A stretch of DNA of 64,000 nucleotides from positions 1 through 64,000 of the forward strand of contig NZ_FRBN01000011.1 of assembly GCF_900142625.1 (NCBI RefSeq), in the 5' to 3' direction. Position numbers and translations under genes: made by a program. Position 1 is the stretch's first letter. Each line of letters begins with the position of its first letter. The notes beneath the pieces are model-generated. The model searched no databases. It was not told the origin of the DNA and saw only the letters and a program-made list of their open reading frames with translations. This DNA is from Roseovarius marisflavi (GTDB lineage: Bacteria > Pseudomonadota > Alphaproteobacteria > Rhodobacterales > Rhodobacteraceae). Below, one piece after another: positions 33,847 to 43,168 of the stretch.

Positions 33847-35010
33847 ATGCCCGTGATCACCAATATCGACGACCTCAAGAAGATCTACGCGCGCCGCGCG
33901 CCGAAGATGTTTTATGATTACGCGGAATCCGGAAGCTGGAGCGAACAGACCTTTCGCGAGAACACCAGCGATTTTGACCAGATCTACCTGCGCCAGCGGG
34001 TCGCCGTCGACATGACCGGGCGCACCACCGCCACCAAGATGATCGGCCAGGACGTGTCGATGCCCGTTGGCCTTGCGCCGGTGGGCCTTACCGGCATGCA
34101 ATGCGCCGATGGCGAGATCAAGGCCGCCCGCGCCGCCGAGAAATTCGGCGTGCCCTTTACGCTCTCGACCATGTCGATCTGTAGCATCGAGGATGTGGCC
34201 GAAAACACCACCAAGCCTTTCTGGATGCAGGTTTACACCCTCAAGGACGACGATTTCATGCAGCGCCTGTTTGATCGCGCCAAGGACGCCAAATGCTCGG
34301 CGGCGATGATCACGGTCGATCTGCAATTGCTGGGACAGCGGCATAAAGACCTGAAAAACGGCCTTTCGGCCCCGCCCAAGCTGACTGTGAAATCGGTCAC
34401 CAACATGATGACCAAGGTGCAATGGGGCCTTGGCATGCTTGGCACCAAGCGCCGCTTCTTTGGCAATATCGTCGGCCATGCCAAGGGCGTGAGCGATCCG
34501 TCCTCGCTTAGCACCTGGACATCGGAAGCGTTTGATCAGGCGCTCAACTGGGACCGCATCCGCGAGTTTCGCAAGATGTGGGATGGCCCGCTTATCATCA
34601 AGGGCATCATGGACCCGCGCGATGCGCGCGAGGCGCTGAACGTGGGGGCCGATGCGATTATCGTTTCGAACCACGGTGGTCGTCAGCTTGACGGGGCGAT
34701 CTCGGCCATTCGCGCCCTGCCCGCGATCATGGATGCGGTCGGCGACAAGATCGAGGTGCATCTTGATAGCGGCATCCGCTCGGGACAGGACGTGCTCAAG
34801 GCGATGGCCCTGGGCGCCAGCGGCACCTATATCGGGCGCGCCTTTGTCTACGGTCTTGGCGCCATGGGCGAAGAGGGCGTCACCCGCGCGCTTGAATGCA
34901 TTCACAAGGAACTTGATAGCAGCATGGGCCTGTGCGGGCGCACCGATGTGGGCAAACTTGACCGCGACATCCTGATGATCCCCAAGGGCTTTGCCGGCGA
35001 CTGGGAATAA
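33847..35010 (+). CDS. lldD: FMN-dependent L-lactate dehydrogenase / alpha-hydroxy-acid oxidase family protein
   Basis: 387 residues from the ATG at 33847 (GGGAACG upstream). The family oxidises L-2-hydroxy acids with FMN. Visible features: MPVGLAPVGLTGMQCADGE and PFTLSTMSICSIEDV (FMN-site strands), FWMQVYTLKD with the catalytic tyrosine, MITVDLQLLGQRHKDLKNG, then LIIKGIMDPRDAREALNVGA with the FMN-binding lysine. The active-site histidine lies in IIVSNHGGRQLDGA, followed by VHLDSGIRSGQDVLKAMALG. One usual residue is different: the substrate-arginine position in DLQLLGQR is worth comparison with VDxxxxGxR. Specific substrate not certain; L-lactate is most likely. Single gene. Confidence 0.88.
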   Translation: MPVITNIDDLKKIYARRAPKMFYDYAESGSWSEQTFRENTSDFDQIYLRQRVAVDMTGRTTATKMIGQDVSMPVGLAPVGLTGMQCADGEIKAARAAEKFGVPFTLSTMSICSIEDVAENTTKPFWMQVYTLKDDDFMQRLFDRAKDAKCSAAMITVDLQLLGQRHKDLKNGLSAPPKLTVKSVTNMMTKVQWGLGMLGTKRRFFGNIVGHAKGVSDPSSLSTWTSEAFDQALNWDRIREFRKMWDGPLIIKGIMDPRDAREALNVGADAIIVSNHGGRQLDGAISAIRALPAIMDAVGDKIEVHLDSGIRSGQDVLKAMALGASGTYIGRAFVYGLGAMGEEGVTRALECIHKELDSSMGLCGRTDVGKLDRDILMIPKGFAGDWE

Positions 35011-35139
35011 CGCCCCTTCGCCAGGTCGAAACCGGCGCGATTTGCCCTTTCCAAAGCGCGCCTCGTGGTCTATAGGCACAGGCCTTACCGCGGGGCTACA
35101 GCCTTGGAGGAGCCCCGCCCTTATTTATGGAGAATTATC

Positions 35140-35793
35140 ATGGCTGGAGAAATTCCTGATCTTCAGGCCCAGGAACGTACGGGGACAGGCAAGGGCGCCG
35201 CTCGTCAGGCGCGTCGCGCCGGTATGGTTCCGGGTATCGTTTTTGGTGGCGACGTCGATCCGTTGCCGATCAACATCCCGTTCAACGTCCTGTTGAAGCG
35301 CCTCAAGAAAGGCCGTTTCAAGTCGACCCTGTTCAACCTTCAGGTTGAAGGTCAAGACGACGTTCGGGTGATCTGCCGCGACGTTCAGCGCGACGTGGTC
35401 AAAGACCTTCCGACGCATGTCGATTTCATGCGCCTGCGCCGCACCACCAAGATCAACCTGTTCATCCCGGTTGAGTTCATCAACCTCGAAGACTGCCCGG
35501 CGATCCGCAAGGGTGGTGTCATGGCCGTTGTGCGCAACGAAGTCGAAATGATCGTGACCGCGGGCGAAATCCCCGATCACCTGACCGTCGACATGGGCAA
35601 GGTCGAGAATGTTGGCGACACTGTCACCATCTCTGACGTTGATCTGCCGGAAGGCAGCAAGCTGGTCATCAGCGACCGCGACTTTGTGATCTGTAACGTT
35701 TCGGCGCCGTCGGCACTTAAATCGAGCGGCGATGACGAAGACGAAGAAGATGCAGTCGAAGCAACCGAAGAAGGCGAAGGCGAAGAGGCGTAA
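35140..35793 (+). CDS. rplY: 50S ribosomal protein L25 (CTC/TL5 type, long form)
   Basis: 217 residues, start at 35140 after GGAGA. The N-terminal 5S rRNA-binding domain has [20 protein letters not shown] and [20 protein letters not shown]; a C-terminal beta domain includes [20 protein letters not shown]. The tail of about 25 residues is strongly acidic ([20 protein letters not shown]). L25 of this long form is also a general stress protein in some bacteria. The leader holds a GGGGCT/AGCCCC hairpin (35092-35116), which may be regulatory. It ends at a strong terminator. Confidence 0.95.
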   Translation: MAGEIPDLQAQERTGTGKGAARQARRAGMVPGIVFGGDVDPLPINIPFNVLLKRLKKGRFKSTLFNLQVEGQDDVRVICRDVQRDVVKDLPTHVDFMRLRRTTKINLFIPVEFINLEDCPAIRKGGVMAVVRNEVEMIVTAGEIPDHLTVDMGKVENVGDTVTISDVDLPEGSKLVISDRDFVICNVSAPSALKSSGDDEDEEDAVEATEEGEGEEA

Positions 35794-35824
35794 GACCGCC
35801 CTGCCCCTTGGCACTATTATCGAG

Positions 35825-35856
35825 AAACGCGGCCCCACACCGGGGTCGCGTTTTTT
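35825..35856. terminator. Rho-independent terminator after rplY
   Basis: Stem AAACGCGGCCCC (35825-35836) with GGGGTCGCGTTT (35842-35853), a 5-base loop and T residues to 35856. It separates rplY from the convergent methyltransferase gene and can act for both. Confidence 0.85.
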
Positions 35857-35869
35857 CATGACGGCGCTG

Positions 35870-36550
35870 TTATCTGTCGCGGACCCGGCGAAACCCGAGG
35901 ATACGCCCGCGCGACGATAGCGGATCGTAGGTCAGCCCCGAGACCGACATGCAATCGACGATCCGCTTGATCACCACGTCGGAATAGCGCCCGGGGTGCA
36001 ATTCCATCATCACCGCGCGCACAAAGGCCGGCCAAGGCGCATCAAACAGATGCTCTTCGGCGCCTTCGATATCCATGATTACAACATGCGGGCGATAGGT
36101 CTTGAGCAGATCGCCAAGCCCAAGATGCGGCACGCTCACCACCGAGTCAGGGGTGGTATCCATATCCGCGATCCGTGCCGCCCAAAATGTCTTTTTGTTA
36201 TCAAATTCAATCGGCTCTGCGGCACCCTTCATGCCACCAACCGCGCCGTGCAGCACGGTCGCCGCGCCAAATCCGTTGCGCTCGAGGTTGCCCCGGATCA
36301 CCGGCAGCATGTTGGGATTGCCCTCGACCGTGGTCACATTCCCGGCGCCGGTGATGCTCGCGCAGACCGAGGCGATATAGCCGATCCCAGAGCCAAGCTC
36401 CAGCACCCGCTGCCCCTCGCGCAGGCGCATCCGCGCGGCATGCGCCTCATGCGCCTCATAGCCGCCAGTTGACAATTTGTCCGACAGCTTGGGGTTCAGC
36501 ATCTCATCGGGCACCACAAGGTGAATACCGTCAATCTCGAACTCTGCCAT
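35870..36550 (-). CDS. FkbM-family SAM-dependent methyltransferase
   Basis: 226 residues from the ATG at 36550. The SAM-binding motif I is [17 protein letters not shown], motif [20 protein letters not shown]. The conserved late motif [14 protein letters not shown], with the acidic EGAE, is typical of FkbM-type methyltransferases. Substrate unknown; members methylate sugars, polyketides and other oxygen nucleophiles. A short ORF upstream of the chosen start is not conserved-looking. It is divergent from pth. Confidence 0.82.
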   Translation of the reverse strand: MAEFEIDGIHLVVPDEMLNPKLSDKLSTGGYEAHEAHAARMRLREGQRVLELGSGIGYIASVCASITGAGNVTTVEGNPNMLPVIRGNLERNGFGAATVLHGAVGGMKGAAEPIEFDNKKTFWAARIADMDTTPDSVVSVPHLGLGDLLKTYRPHVVIMDIEGAEEHLFDAPWPAFVRAVMMELHPGRYSDVVIKRIVDCMSVSGLTYDPLSSRGRILGFRRVRDR

Positions 36551-36626
36551 CCTGCGCGCCCTCTGCCCGTTGATTCCCCGCGCATCGCGGCGTAGACCAG
36601 CATCACCAAATATGAGGGCATCGGCA

Positions 36627-37316
36627 ATGCAGCTGTTCGTGGGTCTGGGCAATCCCGGCGCAAAATACGAAAAAAACCGCCATAATATCGGCTTCATGGC
36701 GCTGGACCGGATCGCAGAGGATCACGGCTTTGGCCCCTGGCGCGCCAAGTTTCAGGGCCATGTCTCGGAAGGCGTGCTTGGCGGCACCAAGGTGATCCTG
36801 CTGAAACCCGGCACCTTCATGAACCTGAGCGGGCAAGCGGTGGGCGAAGCGATCCGGTTTTACAAGCTGACACCCGGCGACGTGACGGTGTTTCACGACG
36901 AGCTTGACCTTGCCCCCGGAAAATTGCGGGTGAAACAGGGCGGCGGCCACGCGGGCCACAACGGGCTGCGCTCGATCCACCAGCACATCGGCGAAGCCTA
37001 TCAGCGGGTGCGCCTTGGCATCGGCCATCCCGGCCACAAGGACCGCGTGGCGCAATTCGTGCTTCAGGATTTTGCCAAGGCCGACACCGATTGGCTTGAT
37101 GACCTGTTGCGCGGGATTTCGGAGGGTGCGCCCTGGCTGGCCGGGGGCAAGCCGGACCGCTTTCTGAATGCCGTCGCGCAGCGCCTCTCGCCGCCGCGCC
37201 CGTCAAAACCCAAGCCCGCGGCGCAAAACCCTGCGAGACCGGCTGAAAAGGCGGAAGAGCCGCCCACCTCAGACGGCCGAAGCGCGATGCAAAAACTGAT
37301 GGATAAATTCCGCTAA
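36627..37316 (+). CDS. pth: peptidyl-tRNA hydrolase
   Basis: 229 residues from the ATG at 36627. The N-terminus [20 protein letters not shown] carries the catalytic histidine. Other active-site residues appear in [11 protein letters not shown] (asparagine), [15 protein letters not shown] (aspartate) and [12 protein letters not shown]. It releases tRNA from prematurely ended peptides. The C-terminal 40 residues form a proline- and lysine-rich tail ([20 protein letters not shown]), longer than in E. coli. It follows rplY by 0.8 kb, a common partnership, but with the methyltransferase gene between them here. Confidence 0.96.
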   Translation: MQLFVGLGNPGAKYEKNRHNIGFMALDRIAEDHGFGPWRAKFQGHVSEGVLGGTKVILLKPGTFMNLSGQAVGEAIRFYKLTPGDVTVFHDELDLAPGKLRVKQGGGHAGHNGLRSIHQHIGEAYQRVRLGIGHPGHKDRVAQFVLQDFAKADTDWLDDLLRGISEGAPWLAGGKPDRFLNAVAQRLSPPRPSKPKPAAQNPARPAEKAEEPPTSDGRSAMQKLMDKFR

Positions 37317-37390
37317 AATGCGTCGCCACCGCGTCAGCCTTGCAATCTTGGGATCAGACTGATCTTTTGCGGCCAAACTTGGGGGATGAC

Positions 37391-38554
37391 ATGCGAGTAG
37401 TTTTCAAATGGACAGCGCGGGTCTTGCTCTTGCTGGTGCTTGCGGGTGCTGCCGTCGGCATCTGGAAACGTGAACAGATCACCCGGCTTATGGCAGTCAA
37501 CAGCCTGTTTTCCGAAGATAAAATCGTTCACAATTTCTCGAGAATGAACAACGCCTTTCTCAATCGACCCGTTTCACGGGGCGATGGCCCGGTCTCGCCC
37601 CTGCCCCTTGGCCCCACGGCCAGCTTGCCCCCGGAGGTCGCCGAGTGGATCAGCGCGCGCGACGTCACCTCGCTTTTGGCTCTCAAGAACGGCAGAATCG
37701 TCCATGAAAGCTATTACCTCGGCACCACGCGGATGGATCGCCGGATAAGCTGGTCAATGGCCAAAAGCTTTCTCTCGGCCCTGTTCGGTGTGATCGTGTC
37801 AGAGGGCAAGATCGCCTCGCTCGACGATCAGGTGACCACCTACGCCCCCCTTCTGAAAGGCAGCGCCTATGACGGGGCCACGATCCGTAATATCTTGCAG
37901 ATGACCAGCGGGGTCACCTTTGACGAGGAATATCTCGACTATAATTCCGATATCAACCGGATGGGCCGGGTGCTTGCGCTTGGCGGCACGATGGATGGCT
38001 TTGCCGCCGGCCTGAACGAGCGGGACGCCGCCCCCGGCGTGCGCTGGAAATATGTCTCGATCGATACCCATATTCTGGCCATGGTCCTGCGCGGGGCGAC
38101 CGGGCGCGACCTTGCCGATCTTCTGTCAGAAAGGATCATCGCGCCACTTGGGCTTGAGGCAGAGCCCTATTACCTGACCGATGGCAAGGGCGTGGCCTTT
38201 GCGCTTGGCGGGTTGAACCTGACCACCCGCGATTACGCCCGCTTTGGCCTTATGATTGAGCAGATGGGCCAGTGGCAGGGCCAACAGTTGGTGCCCGAGG
38301 ACTGGCTGCGCGCCTCGACCGAGGCAAGCGCGCCCACCCTGCCCGGCAAGATCGGCTATGCCTATCAATGGTGGATTCCCAAGGGCGCGCCCGACGGCCA
38401 ATTCATCGCGCGCGGTATCTATGGCCAGTATATTTTCATCGACCAGAACACCGATGTGGTGATTGTCGTCACTGCGGCCGACCGCAATTTTCGCGACCCC
38501 GGCGTGCATGACGCCAACATCGCCATGCTGCGCGCCATCAACGACGCGCTATAG
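37391..38554 (+). CDS. beta-lactamase-fold serine hydrolase with membrane anchor
   Basis: 387 residues from the ATG at 37391 (GGGGGATG upstream). The first 25 residues contain a hydrophobic segment VLLLLVLAGAAVGIW, so the enzyme is probably anchored to the inner membrane and faces the periplasm. The class C/esterase pattern is present: SxxK as SMAKSF, YxN-like as YVSID, and a late segment GYAYQWWIPKGAP with the third box region. This family includes esterases, DD-peptidases and amide hydrolases; true beta-lactamase activity is not implied. It is followed by a DUF2237 gene. Confidence 0.85.
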   Translation: MRVVFKWTARVLLLLVLAGAAVGIWKREQITRLMAVNSLFSEDKIVHNFSRMNNAFLNRPVSRGDGPVSPLPLGPTASLPPEVAEWISARDVTSLLALKNGRIVHESYYLGTTRMDRRISWSMAKSFLSALFGVIVSEGKIASLDDQVTTYAPLLKGSAYDGATIRNILQMTSGVTFDEEYLDYNSDINRMGRVLALGGTMDGFAAGLNERDAAPGVRWKYVSIDTHILAMVLRGATGRDLADLLSERIIAPLGLEAEPYYLTDGKGVAFALGGLNLTTRDYARFGLMIEQMGQWQGQQLVPEDWLRASTEASAPTLPGKIGYAYQWWIPKGAPDGQFIARGIYGQYIFIDQNTDVVIVVTAADRNFRDPGVHDANIAMLRAINDAL

Positions 38555-38615
38555 ACGGCCATTGACGGGGCCACATTCCACGCTAGGCTCGTGATCGAAA
38601 GAGAGGCCCCGCGCA

Positions 38616-38993
38616 ATGATCGAAAAAGACCCCGCCATCAATGTCATGGGCACGGATCTTGAGCCCTGTTCAAACGAGCCTGTCACCGGGTTTTTCCGGG
38701 ATGGCCATTGCAACACCTGCGCCCAGGATCAGGGAAGCCACACGGTCTGTGCGCTGATGACGGCCGAGTTTCTGGCCTTTTCCAAATATGTCGGCAATGA
38801 CCTGAGCACGCCCAAGCCCGAGTTTGGCTTTGCCGGGCTCAAGCCGGGGGATCAATGGTGTCTTTGTGCTGCGCGCTTTCTTCAGGCCCATGACGAGGGC
38901 TGCGCGCCCAAGGTGCGCCTTGCGGCCACCCACATGCGCGCACTCGATATCGTTCCGCTGGCGATCCTTGAAGAAAACGCCAAGACGCAATGA
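38616..38993 (+). CDS. DUF2237 family protein
   Basis: 125 residues. Highly conserved elements: NVMGTDLEPCSNEPVTGFFR, GHCNTCAQDQGSHTVCALMT, FLAFSKYVGNDLSTP and GLKPGDQWCLCAARFLQAHD. Five of its six or so cysteines are at conserved positions, so a metal or redox role is plausible, but the family has no known function. Soluble; no signal peptide. A terminator lies between it and the convergent trpB. Confidence 0.88.
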   Translation: MIEKDPAINVMGTDLEPCSNEPVTGFFRDGHCNTCAQDQGSHTVCALMTAEFLAFSKYVGNDLSTPKPEFGFAGLKPGDQWCLCAARFLQAHDEGCAPKVRLAATHMRALDIVPLAILEENAKTQ

Positions 38994-39018
38994 TATGCTG
39001 TCTCGGGACATGGGTGTC

Positions 39019-39054
39019 CGCCAGGCCGGTGTGACCCACCCGCCTGGCGATTTT
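39019..39054. terminator. terminator between the DUF2237 gene and trpB
   Basis: CGCCAGGC (39019-39026) pairs with GCCTGGCG (39042-39049) and is followed by ATTTT. The two neighbouring genes are convergent here. Confidence 0.6.
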
Positions 39055-39074
39055 CGCTGAAAGGTCGGGTCGAC

Positions 39075-40301
39075 TCAGGCGCCGCTCATGTCAAAGCCAA
39101 GGTGTTTGGCGACGGTGAATATATCCTTGTCGCCGCGGCCGCACATATTCATCACCAACAGGTGGTCCTTGGGCAGGGTCGGCGCGATCTTCATCACATG
39201 GGCAAGCGCATGGCTTGGCTCAAGCGCGGGAATGATGCCTTCCATCGCACAGCTCAGCTGAAACGCCTCAAGCGCCTCCTTGTCTGTGATCGAGACATAT
39301 TGCGCGCGCTTGGTTTCATGCAGCCAGCTATGCTCGGGGCCGATTCCGGGATAATCGAGGCCCGCTGAAATCGAATGCCCCTCAAGGATCTGGCCATCGT
39401 CATCCTGCAAAAGATAGGTGCGGTTGCCATGCAAGACCCCCGGCCGCCCGCCGGTCAGCGAGGCGCAATGCTGCATCTTTTCGTTGACGCCAAGGCCGCC
39501 GGCCTCGACGCCGATGATGTTGACTTCTTTGTCGTCAAGGAAGGGATAGAACAGGCCCATGGCGTTCGACCCGCCGCCGATCGCCGCAATCAGCGTGTCG
39601 GGAAGACGGCCTTCGGCGGCCTGCATCTGTTCGCGCACTTCCTTGCCGATGATCGACTGGAAATCGCGCACCATCGCCGGGTAAGGATGCGGGCCGGCAA
39701 CCGTGCCGATGCAATAAAAGGTGTCGCGCACATTGGTCACCCAATCGCGCAGCGCATCGTTCATGGCGTCCTTGAGCGTGCCGCGTCCGGATGTCACCGG
39801 CACAACCTCGGCCCCCAAAAGCCGCATGCGAAACACGTTCGGCGCCTGACGCTCGACATCATGCGCGCCCATGTAGACCACGCATTGCAGCCCGAACTTG
39901 GCACAGACGGTGGCGGTGGCCACGCCGTGCTGGCCCGCGCCGGTTTCGGCAATGATGCGTTTCTTGCCCATACGGCGGGCCAGAATGATCTGTCCCAGCA
40001 CGTTGTTGATCTTATGCGCGCCGGTATGGTTCAACTCGTCGCGCTTGAGATAAATCTTGGCCCCGCCAAAATGCTGGGTCAGCCGGTCGGCATAGTAAAG
40101 CGGGCTGGGGCGACCGACATAATGCGTCCAGAGATCGTGCATCTCGGCCCAGAACTCATCATCGGTCTTGGCGCGCTCGTATTGCTCTTCCAACTCCAGG
40201 ATAAGCGGCATCAGCGTCTCAGATACGAAGCGCCCGCCAAAATCGCCAAAGCGACCCTTTTCATCGGGGCCGGTCATGAAGCTGTTGAAAAGATCGTTCA
40301 T
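39075..40301 (-). CDS. trpB: tryptophan synthase beta chain
   Basis: 408 residues. PLP lysine in [15 protein letters not shown], the catalytic glutamate region [17 protein letters not shown], phosphate loop [17 protein letters not shown], and the C-terminal [11 protein letters not shown]. It condenses indole with serine. trpF lies 1.3 kb upstream on the same strand with a methyltransferase and an acetyltransferase gene between; trpA is elsewhere. The spacing from the methyltransferase gene is 118 bases and includes a short perfect palindrome, so trpB may have its own promoter. Confidence 0.97.
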   Translation of the reverse strand: MNDLFNSFMTGPDEKGRFGDFGGRFVSETLMPLILELEEQYERAKTDDEFWAEMHDLWTHYVGRPSPLYYADRLTQHFGGAKIYLKRDELNHTGAHKINNVLGQIILARRMGKKRIIAETGAGQHGVATATVCAKFGLQCVVYMGAHDVERQAPNVFRMRLLGAEVVPVTSGRGTLKDAMNDALRDWVTNVRDTFYCIGTVAGPHPYPAMVRDFQSIIGKEVREQMQAAEGRLPDTLIAAIGGGSNAMGLFYPFLDDKEVNIIGVEAGGLGVNEKMQHCASLTGGRPGVLHGNRTYLLQDDDGQILEGHSISAGLDYPGIGPEHSWLHETKRAQYVSITDKEALEAFQLSCAMEGIIPALEPSHALAHVMKIAPTLPKDHLLVMNMCGRGDKDIFTVAKHLGFDMSGA

Positions 40302-40390
40302 TGCAAGGGCCTTCTCATCCTGGATGTGTTGAGGATGAATATGGGACGCGCTCAGGATTTTCCAGCGAAAAGCGGCCCTGCCGCAGTCGA

Positions 40391-40409
40391 GATTTTTCGG
40401 CGAAAAATC
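40391..40409. repeat. 19-base palindrome between trpB and the methyltransferase gene
   Basis: GATTTTTCG and CGAAAAATC flank a single G. It is 90 bases before the trpB start and just after the methyltransferase stop. It may be a protein-binding site or a termination hairpin. Confidence 0.4.
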
Positions 40410-40419
40410 CAGGTCGCGC

Positions 40420-41049
40420 TTAACTGCGGCGGATCACGTAGAGCCGCGACCACAGATCAGGCTCGGCCAGCAGAAACGGCAGGAAGGGTTGCGAGCGCTG
40501 GATGATCCGGACCTGACCGCTATCGACCAGCGATTCCAGCACGGATTGAAACCCCTGCTCTTTCCAGGTCGCATCAAGAAGGTTGAAAACCCCGATCCCG
40601 CCGGACCGCGTGACCCGGCTCAGGTGGATAAGGCTCTCGGGCGGGGCGTGACCGGGCCCGAACGCCCCGAGGCAGGTAAAGCCCGCGAAGGTCTCATCCT
40701 CGAACGGCACCCCCTCGCCCATGTCGGCCTCGACCAGATCGTGATAAGCCCCGGTTTGGCGCGCCGCCGCCAGCATGGCGGGCGACAGATCACAGCCCAA
40801 GATCGCCCCATAGCCCATGATTGCCAGGCTTTCCCCGACAAGCCCGGTGCCGCAGGCCGCATCAAGCACGGGCCCATCCGTCAGCCCCATGTGGCGCGCG
40901 AACATCCCCGCGCCAAGCGACGGCAGGCGAAAGCCGCGCTTGAGGTTGTCGGCGTCATAGCTTTGCGCCCAATCGTTATAGAGCGCGCGCGACTGATCGG
41001 GCGTTTTGGCGCCATAAACATCACTTAGGTCATCAGGATCGCGGGTCAT
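40420..41049 (-). CDS. class I SAM-dependent methyltransferase
   Basis: 209 residues from the ATG at 41049, supported by GGAGGC. Motif I is [17 protein letters not shown], followed by [16 protein letters not shown] and a [16 protein letters not shown] segment, typical of Methyltransf_11/25-type enzymes. The N-terminus [20 protein letters not shown] resembles small-molecule methyltransferases annotated as Williams-Beuren-like. Substrate unknown. It lies between trpB and a GNAT gene on the same strand. Confidence 0.85.
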   Translation of the reverse strand: MTRDPDDLSDVYGAKTPDQSRALYNDWAQSYDADNLKRGFRLPSLGAGMFARHMGLTDGPVLDAACGTGLVGESLAIMGYGAILGCDLSPAMLAAARQTGAYHDLVEADMGEGVPFEDETFAGFTCLGAFGPGHAPPESLIHLSRVTRSGGIGVFNLLDATWKEQGFQSVLESLVDSGQVRIIQRSQPFLPFLLAEPDLWSRLYVIRRS

Positions 41050-41112
41050 TTTTGCCTCCGGTGGTTTCGAACAAAGCATCCTGCCTGTCCGCAGCGCTGT
41101 CAACCAAAGGGC

Positions 41113-41565
41113 CTAGTCAAGCGCGCGCTTAAAGCCGAAATGCGAGGCGGTGAAGCCAAGGCTCTCGTAGAACCGGCGGCTGTCGGTGCGGGTCTGGTTC
41201 ATGGTGAGCTGGATAAGCGAGCACCCGGCGGCGCGCGCGCGGGCCTCGACATCCGCGAACATCTGATGGCCAAGCCCTTGCCCCCGCAGAGCGCTTGCAA
41301 TGCGCACGCTTTCCACCTGCGCACGGCGCGACGCCGCAAGCGACAGCCCGCTGATAAAGGTCAGCTGATAGGTCGCAAGCACGGTCTCGGCCGCATCCAC
41401 CCCGACGATCAGATGGTTGTTGCCCTCGGCCTGCATCGCGTCAAAGGCTGCAAGATAGATCGCAAGATCGCCCTTCTCACGCCCCTGCCCCAACTGGTCA
41501 TCGGCGAGCAAGGCCACCACCGCCGCCACATCCTCGCGGCGCCCATGGCGAAACCTCAGCTGCAT
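41113..41565 (-). CDS. GNAT family N-acetyltransferase
   Basis: 150 residues. The GNAT acetyl-CoA site is seen in [20 protein letters not shown] (R-G-Q-G-x-G loop), followed by a later strand and helix [20 protein letters not shown] and [13 protein letters not shown]. Start ATG at 41565 overlaps the end of trpF by 10 bases, so it is translated with trpF. Acceptor substrate unknown. Confidence 0.87.
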   Translation of the reverse strand: MQLRFRHGRREDVAAVVALLADDQLGQGREKGDLAIYLAAFDAMQAEGNNHLIVGVDAAETVLATYQLTFISGLSLAASRRAQVESVRIASALRGQGLGHQMFADVEARARAAGCSLIQLTMNQTRTDSRRFYESLGFTASHFGFKRALD

Positions 41566-42203
41566 GTCGCCGCCTCGATAAAGGCGCGGATCAGCGCCGG
41601 GTCCTTGATCCCCGGCGCGCTCTCGACCCCCGACGACACGTCAAGCTGCCGTGCGCCGGTCAGTTTGATCGCCTCCGCCACGTTCTCGGGGACAAGCCCG
41701 CCCGCCAAAAGCCAGGGCAGTGTCCAGCGCCGCCCCGCAATCAGCGTCCAGTCAAAGGCAAGCGCGTTGCCACCCGGACGCGTGGCGCCCTTGGGCGGCT
41801 TGGCGTCGATCAAAAGCTGATCGGCCACGCGGGCGTAAATCTCGATCTGGGCAAGGTCATCGGCCTCGGCCACGCCAATCGCCTTGATCACCGGCAGACC
41901 ATAGCGCGCCTTGACCTCGCGCACGCGCTCGGGCGTCTCGTGACCATGAAGCTGAAGAAAATCGAGCGGCACGGCGGCGGTCAGCGCATCAAGCGCGGCA
42001 TCATCCGCATCCACCGTCAGCGCCACCTTGGCCACGCCGGGGGGCACAGGCAGAGCAAGCGCCGCCGCCTGCTCAAGCCCGAGATTGCGCGGCGATTTCT
42101 CGAAGAACACAAAGCCGACGTAAGCCGCCCCCGCCGCAACGGCAGCAGAGACATCGCGCGCGGACGTCAGACCACAGATTTTTACACGGATATCTTTCGC
42201 CAT
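41556..42203 (-). CDS. trpF: phosphoribosylanthranilate isomerase
   Basis: 215 residues. [19 protein letters not shown] carries the catalytic cysteine, [15 protein letters not shown] the beta strand that follows, and [16 protein letters not shown] the catalytic aspartate. The phosphate loop lies in [15 protein letters not shown]. It catalyses the third step from anthranilate in tryptophan synthesis. The gene lies downstream of ihfB and lapA on the same strand, the order usual for this family of bacteria. Confidence 0.96.
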   Translation of the reverse strand: MAKDIRVKICGLTSARDVSAAVAAGAAYVGFVFFEKSPRNLGLEQAAALALPVPPGVAKVALTVDADDAALDALTAAVPLDFLQLHGHETPERVREVKARYGLPVIKAIGVAEADDLAQIEIYARVADQLLIDAKPPKGATRPGGNALAFDWTLIAGRRWTLPWLLAGGLVPENVAEAIKLTGARQLDVSSGVESAPGIKDPALIRAFIEAATCS

Positions 42204-42211
42204 GCGGCCTT

Positions 42212-42562
42212 TTAGCTGGCCTGTTCCAAAAGCGCCAGAACCTCATCCTTGCCCTGATGCTTTTCACCCTTGAGGCGCTTGACCTCGGCGCGCAGGCTTG
42301 CAAGTTCGCGCGCCTGGCGGGCGGCAGCGGCACGTTCGCCCGCCTCGCGGATCCATTCCCAGATAAAGCCGACAATCAAACCGGCCAGAATGCCCAGGAA
42401 AATCACCAGGAACAGCGGCATTTCATAGGTCGGATTAAGCGCCGCCAATCCCGCCATTTCATCCGGCAGCACCCGCAAAGTCACGGGCGCGCGGTTTGCA
42501 AGAGCGATCAGAACAAGCGCAATGGCGAAAATCGCAATCGAGGCATAGCGGATATAGCGCAT
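42212..42562 (-). CDS. lapA: LapA-domain membrane protein
   Basis: 116 residues. Two hydrophobic segments, [20 protein letters not shown] and [20 protein letters not shown], are followed by a cytoplasmic coiled coil [19 protein letters not shown]. This is the layout of LapA (DUF1049), which in E. coli works with the TPR protein LapB in controlling lipopolysaccharide synthesis. lapB is not in the window. It lies between ihfB and trpF, 3 and 8 bases away. Confidence 0.85.
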   Translation of the reverse strand: MRYIRYASIAIFAIALVLIALANRAPVTLRVLPDEMAGLAALNPTYEMPLFLVIFLGILAGLIVGFIWEWIREAGERAAAARQARELASLRAEVKRLKGEKHQGKDEVLALLEQAS

Positions 42563-42565
42563 GGA

Positions 42566-42847
42566 TTATTTCCCGTTCAGCCTGTCACGCAAGAGCTTGC
42601 CCGTCTTGAAAAACGGCACATGCTTTTCCTCGACCTGAACACTTTCGCCGGTGCGCGGATTGCGCCCGGTCCGCGCATCTCGCTGTTTCACCGAAAAGGC
42701 GCCAAAGCCGCGAAGCTCGACCCGGTTACCGCTGGCCATGGCATCGGTAATCTCGTTGAAAATGGTGTTTACGATACGCTCGACGTCACGCTGATAGAGA
42801 TGCGGGTTTTCATCGGCAATTTTCTGAATCAGTTCTGATCGGATCAT
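42566..42847 (-). CDS. ihfB: integration host factor beta subunit
   Basis: 93 residues. The HU/IHF fold is shown by [20 protein letters not shown], the DNA-binding arm [20 protein letters not shown] and the tip [18 protein letters not shown]. The proline in RNPRTG intercalates into DNA. IHF bends DNA and helps recombination, replication and transcription. The ATG is preceded by GGGGGAG. Often rpsA is upstream of ihfB in this group; here a hairpin region and a divergent gene are upstream instead. Confidence 0.95.
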   Translation of the reverse strand: MIRSELIQKIADENPHLYQRDVERIVNTIFNEITDAMASGNRVELRGFGAFSVKQRDARTGRNPRTGESVQVEEKHVPFFKTGKLLRDRLNGK

Positions 42848-43168
42848 CGGTGGTTTCTCCCCCGGCCATTTTGCTTTTTTAGGTTGTGGCAGTTGGCATG
42901 ACTATACGCACAATGGCGCCAAACCCAAACAGAAAGCCGGGCCCAAGGGGCGGAAATATATGAAATATTTGCCCCTTGGGTGATGATTTCTCCGGCATTG
43001 CCCATCTCATGCAAGGGATCGGCCCCATGGCGCGGACTTTTCTGCGGCGCGGCATCAGATTTGATTCGCACGGGCCGGGCATCGGCGGGCGCACGCGCAG
43101 GCAGGCGCCAGACCGGTGGACATTTGCCCGCGCCCGCCGCATGGTTTGCGAAATCAAAAGAGACCGTA
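42848..43168. other. 321-base divergent intergenic region with a long inverted repeat
   Basis: Region between ihfB and the nucleoside hydrolase gene. It contains the hairpin 42942-42980 described separately. The promoters of both genes should be here, but only weak candidates are seen. The open frames that cross it look non-coding. Confidence 0.5.
42942..42980. repeat. inverted repeat CCCAAGGGGC / GCCCCTTGGG
   Basis: 10-base-pair perfect arms at 42942-42951 and 42971-42980 around a 19-base AT-rich centre. It resembles the G-run hairpin at 52953-52971. It is probably a terminator-like or repeat element of this genome. Confidence 0.6.

Noticed and set aside
37391..38554. Possible antibiotic-resistance beta-lactamase
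   Set aside because: The fold family includes many esterases and peptidases, and a membrane anchor without the usual lactamase signature does not support resistance.
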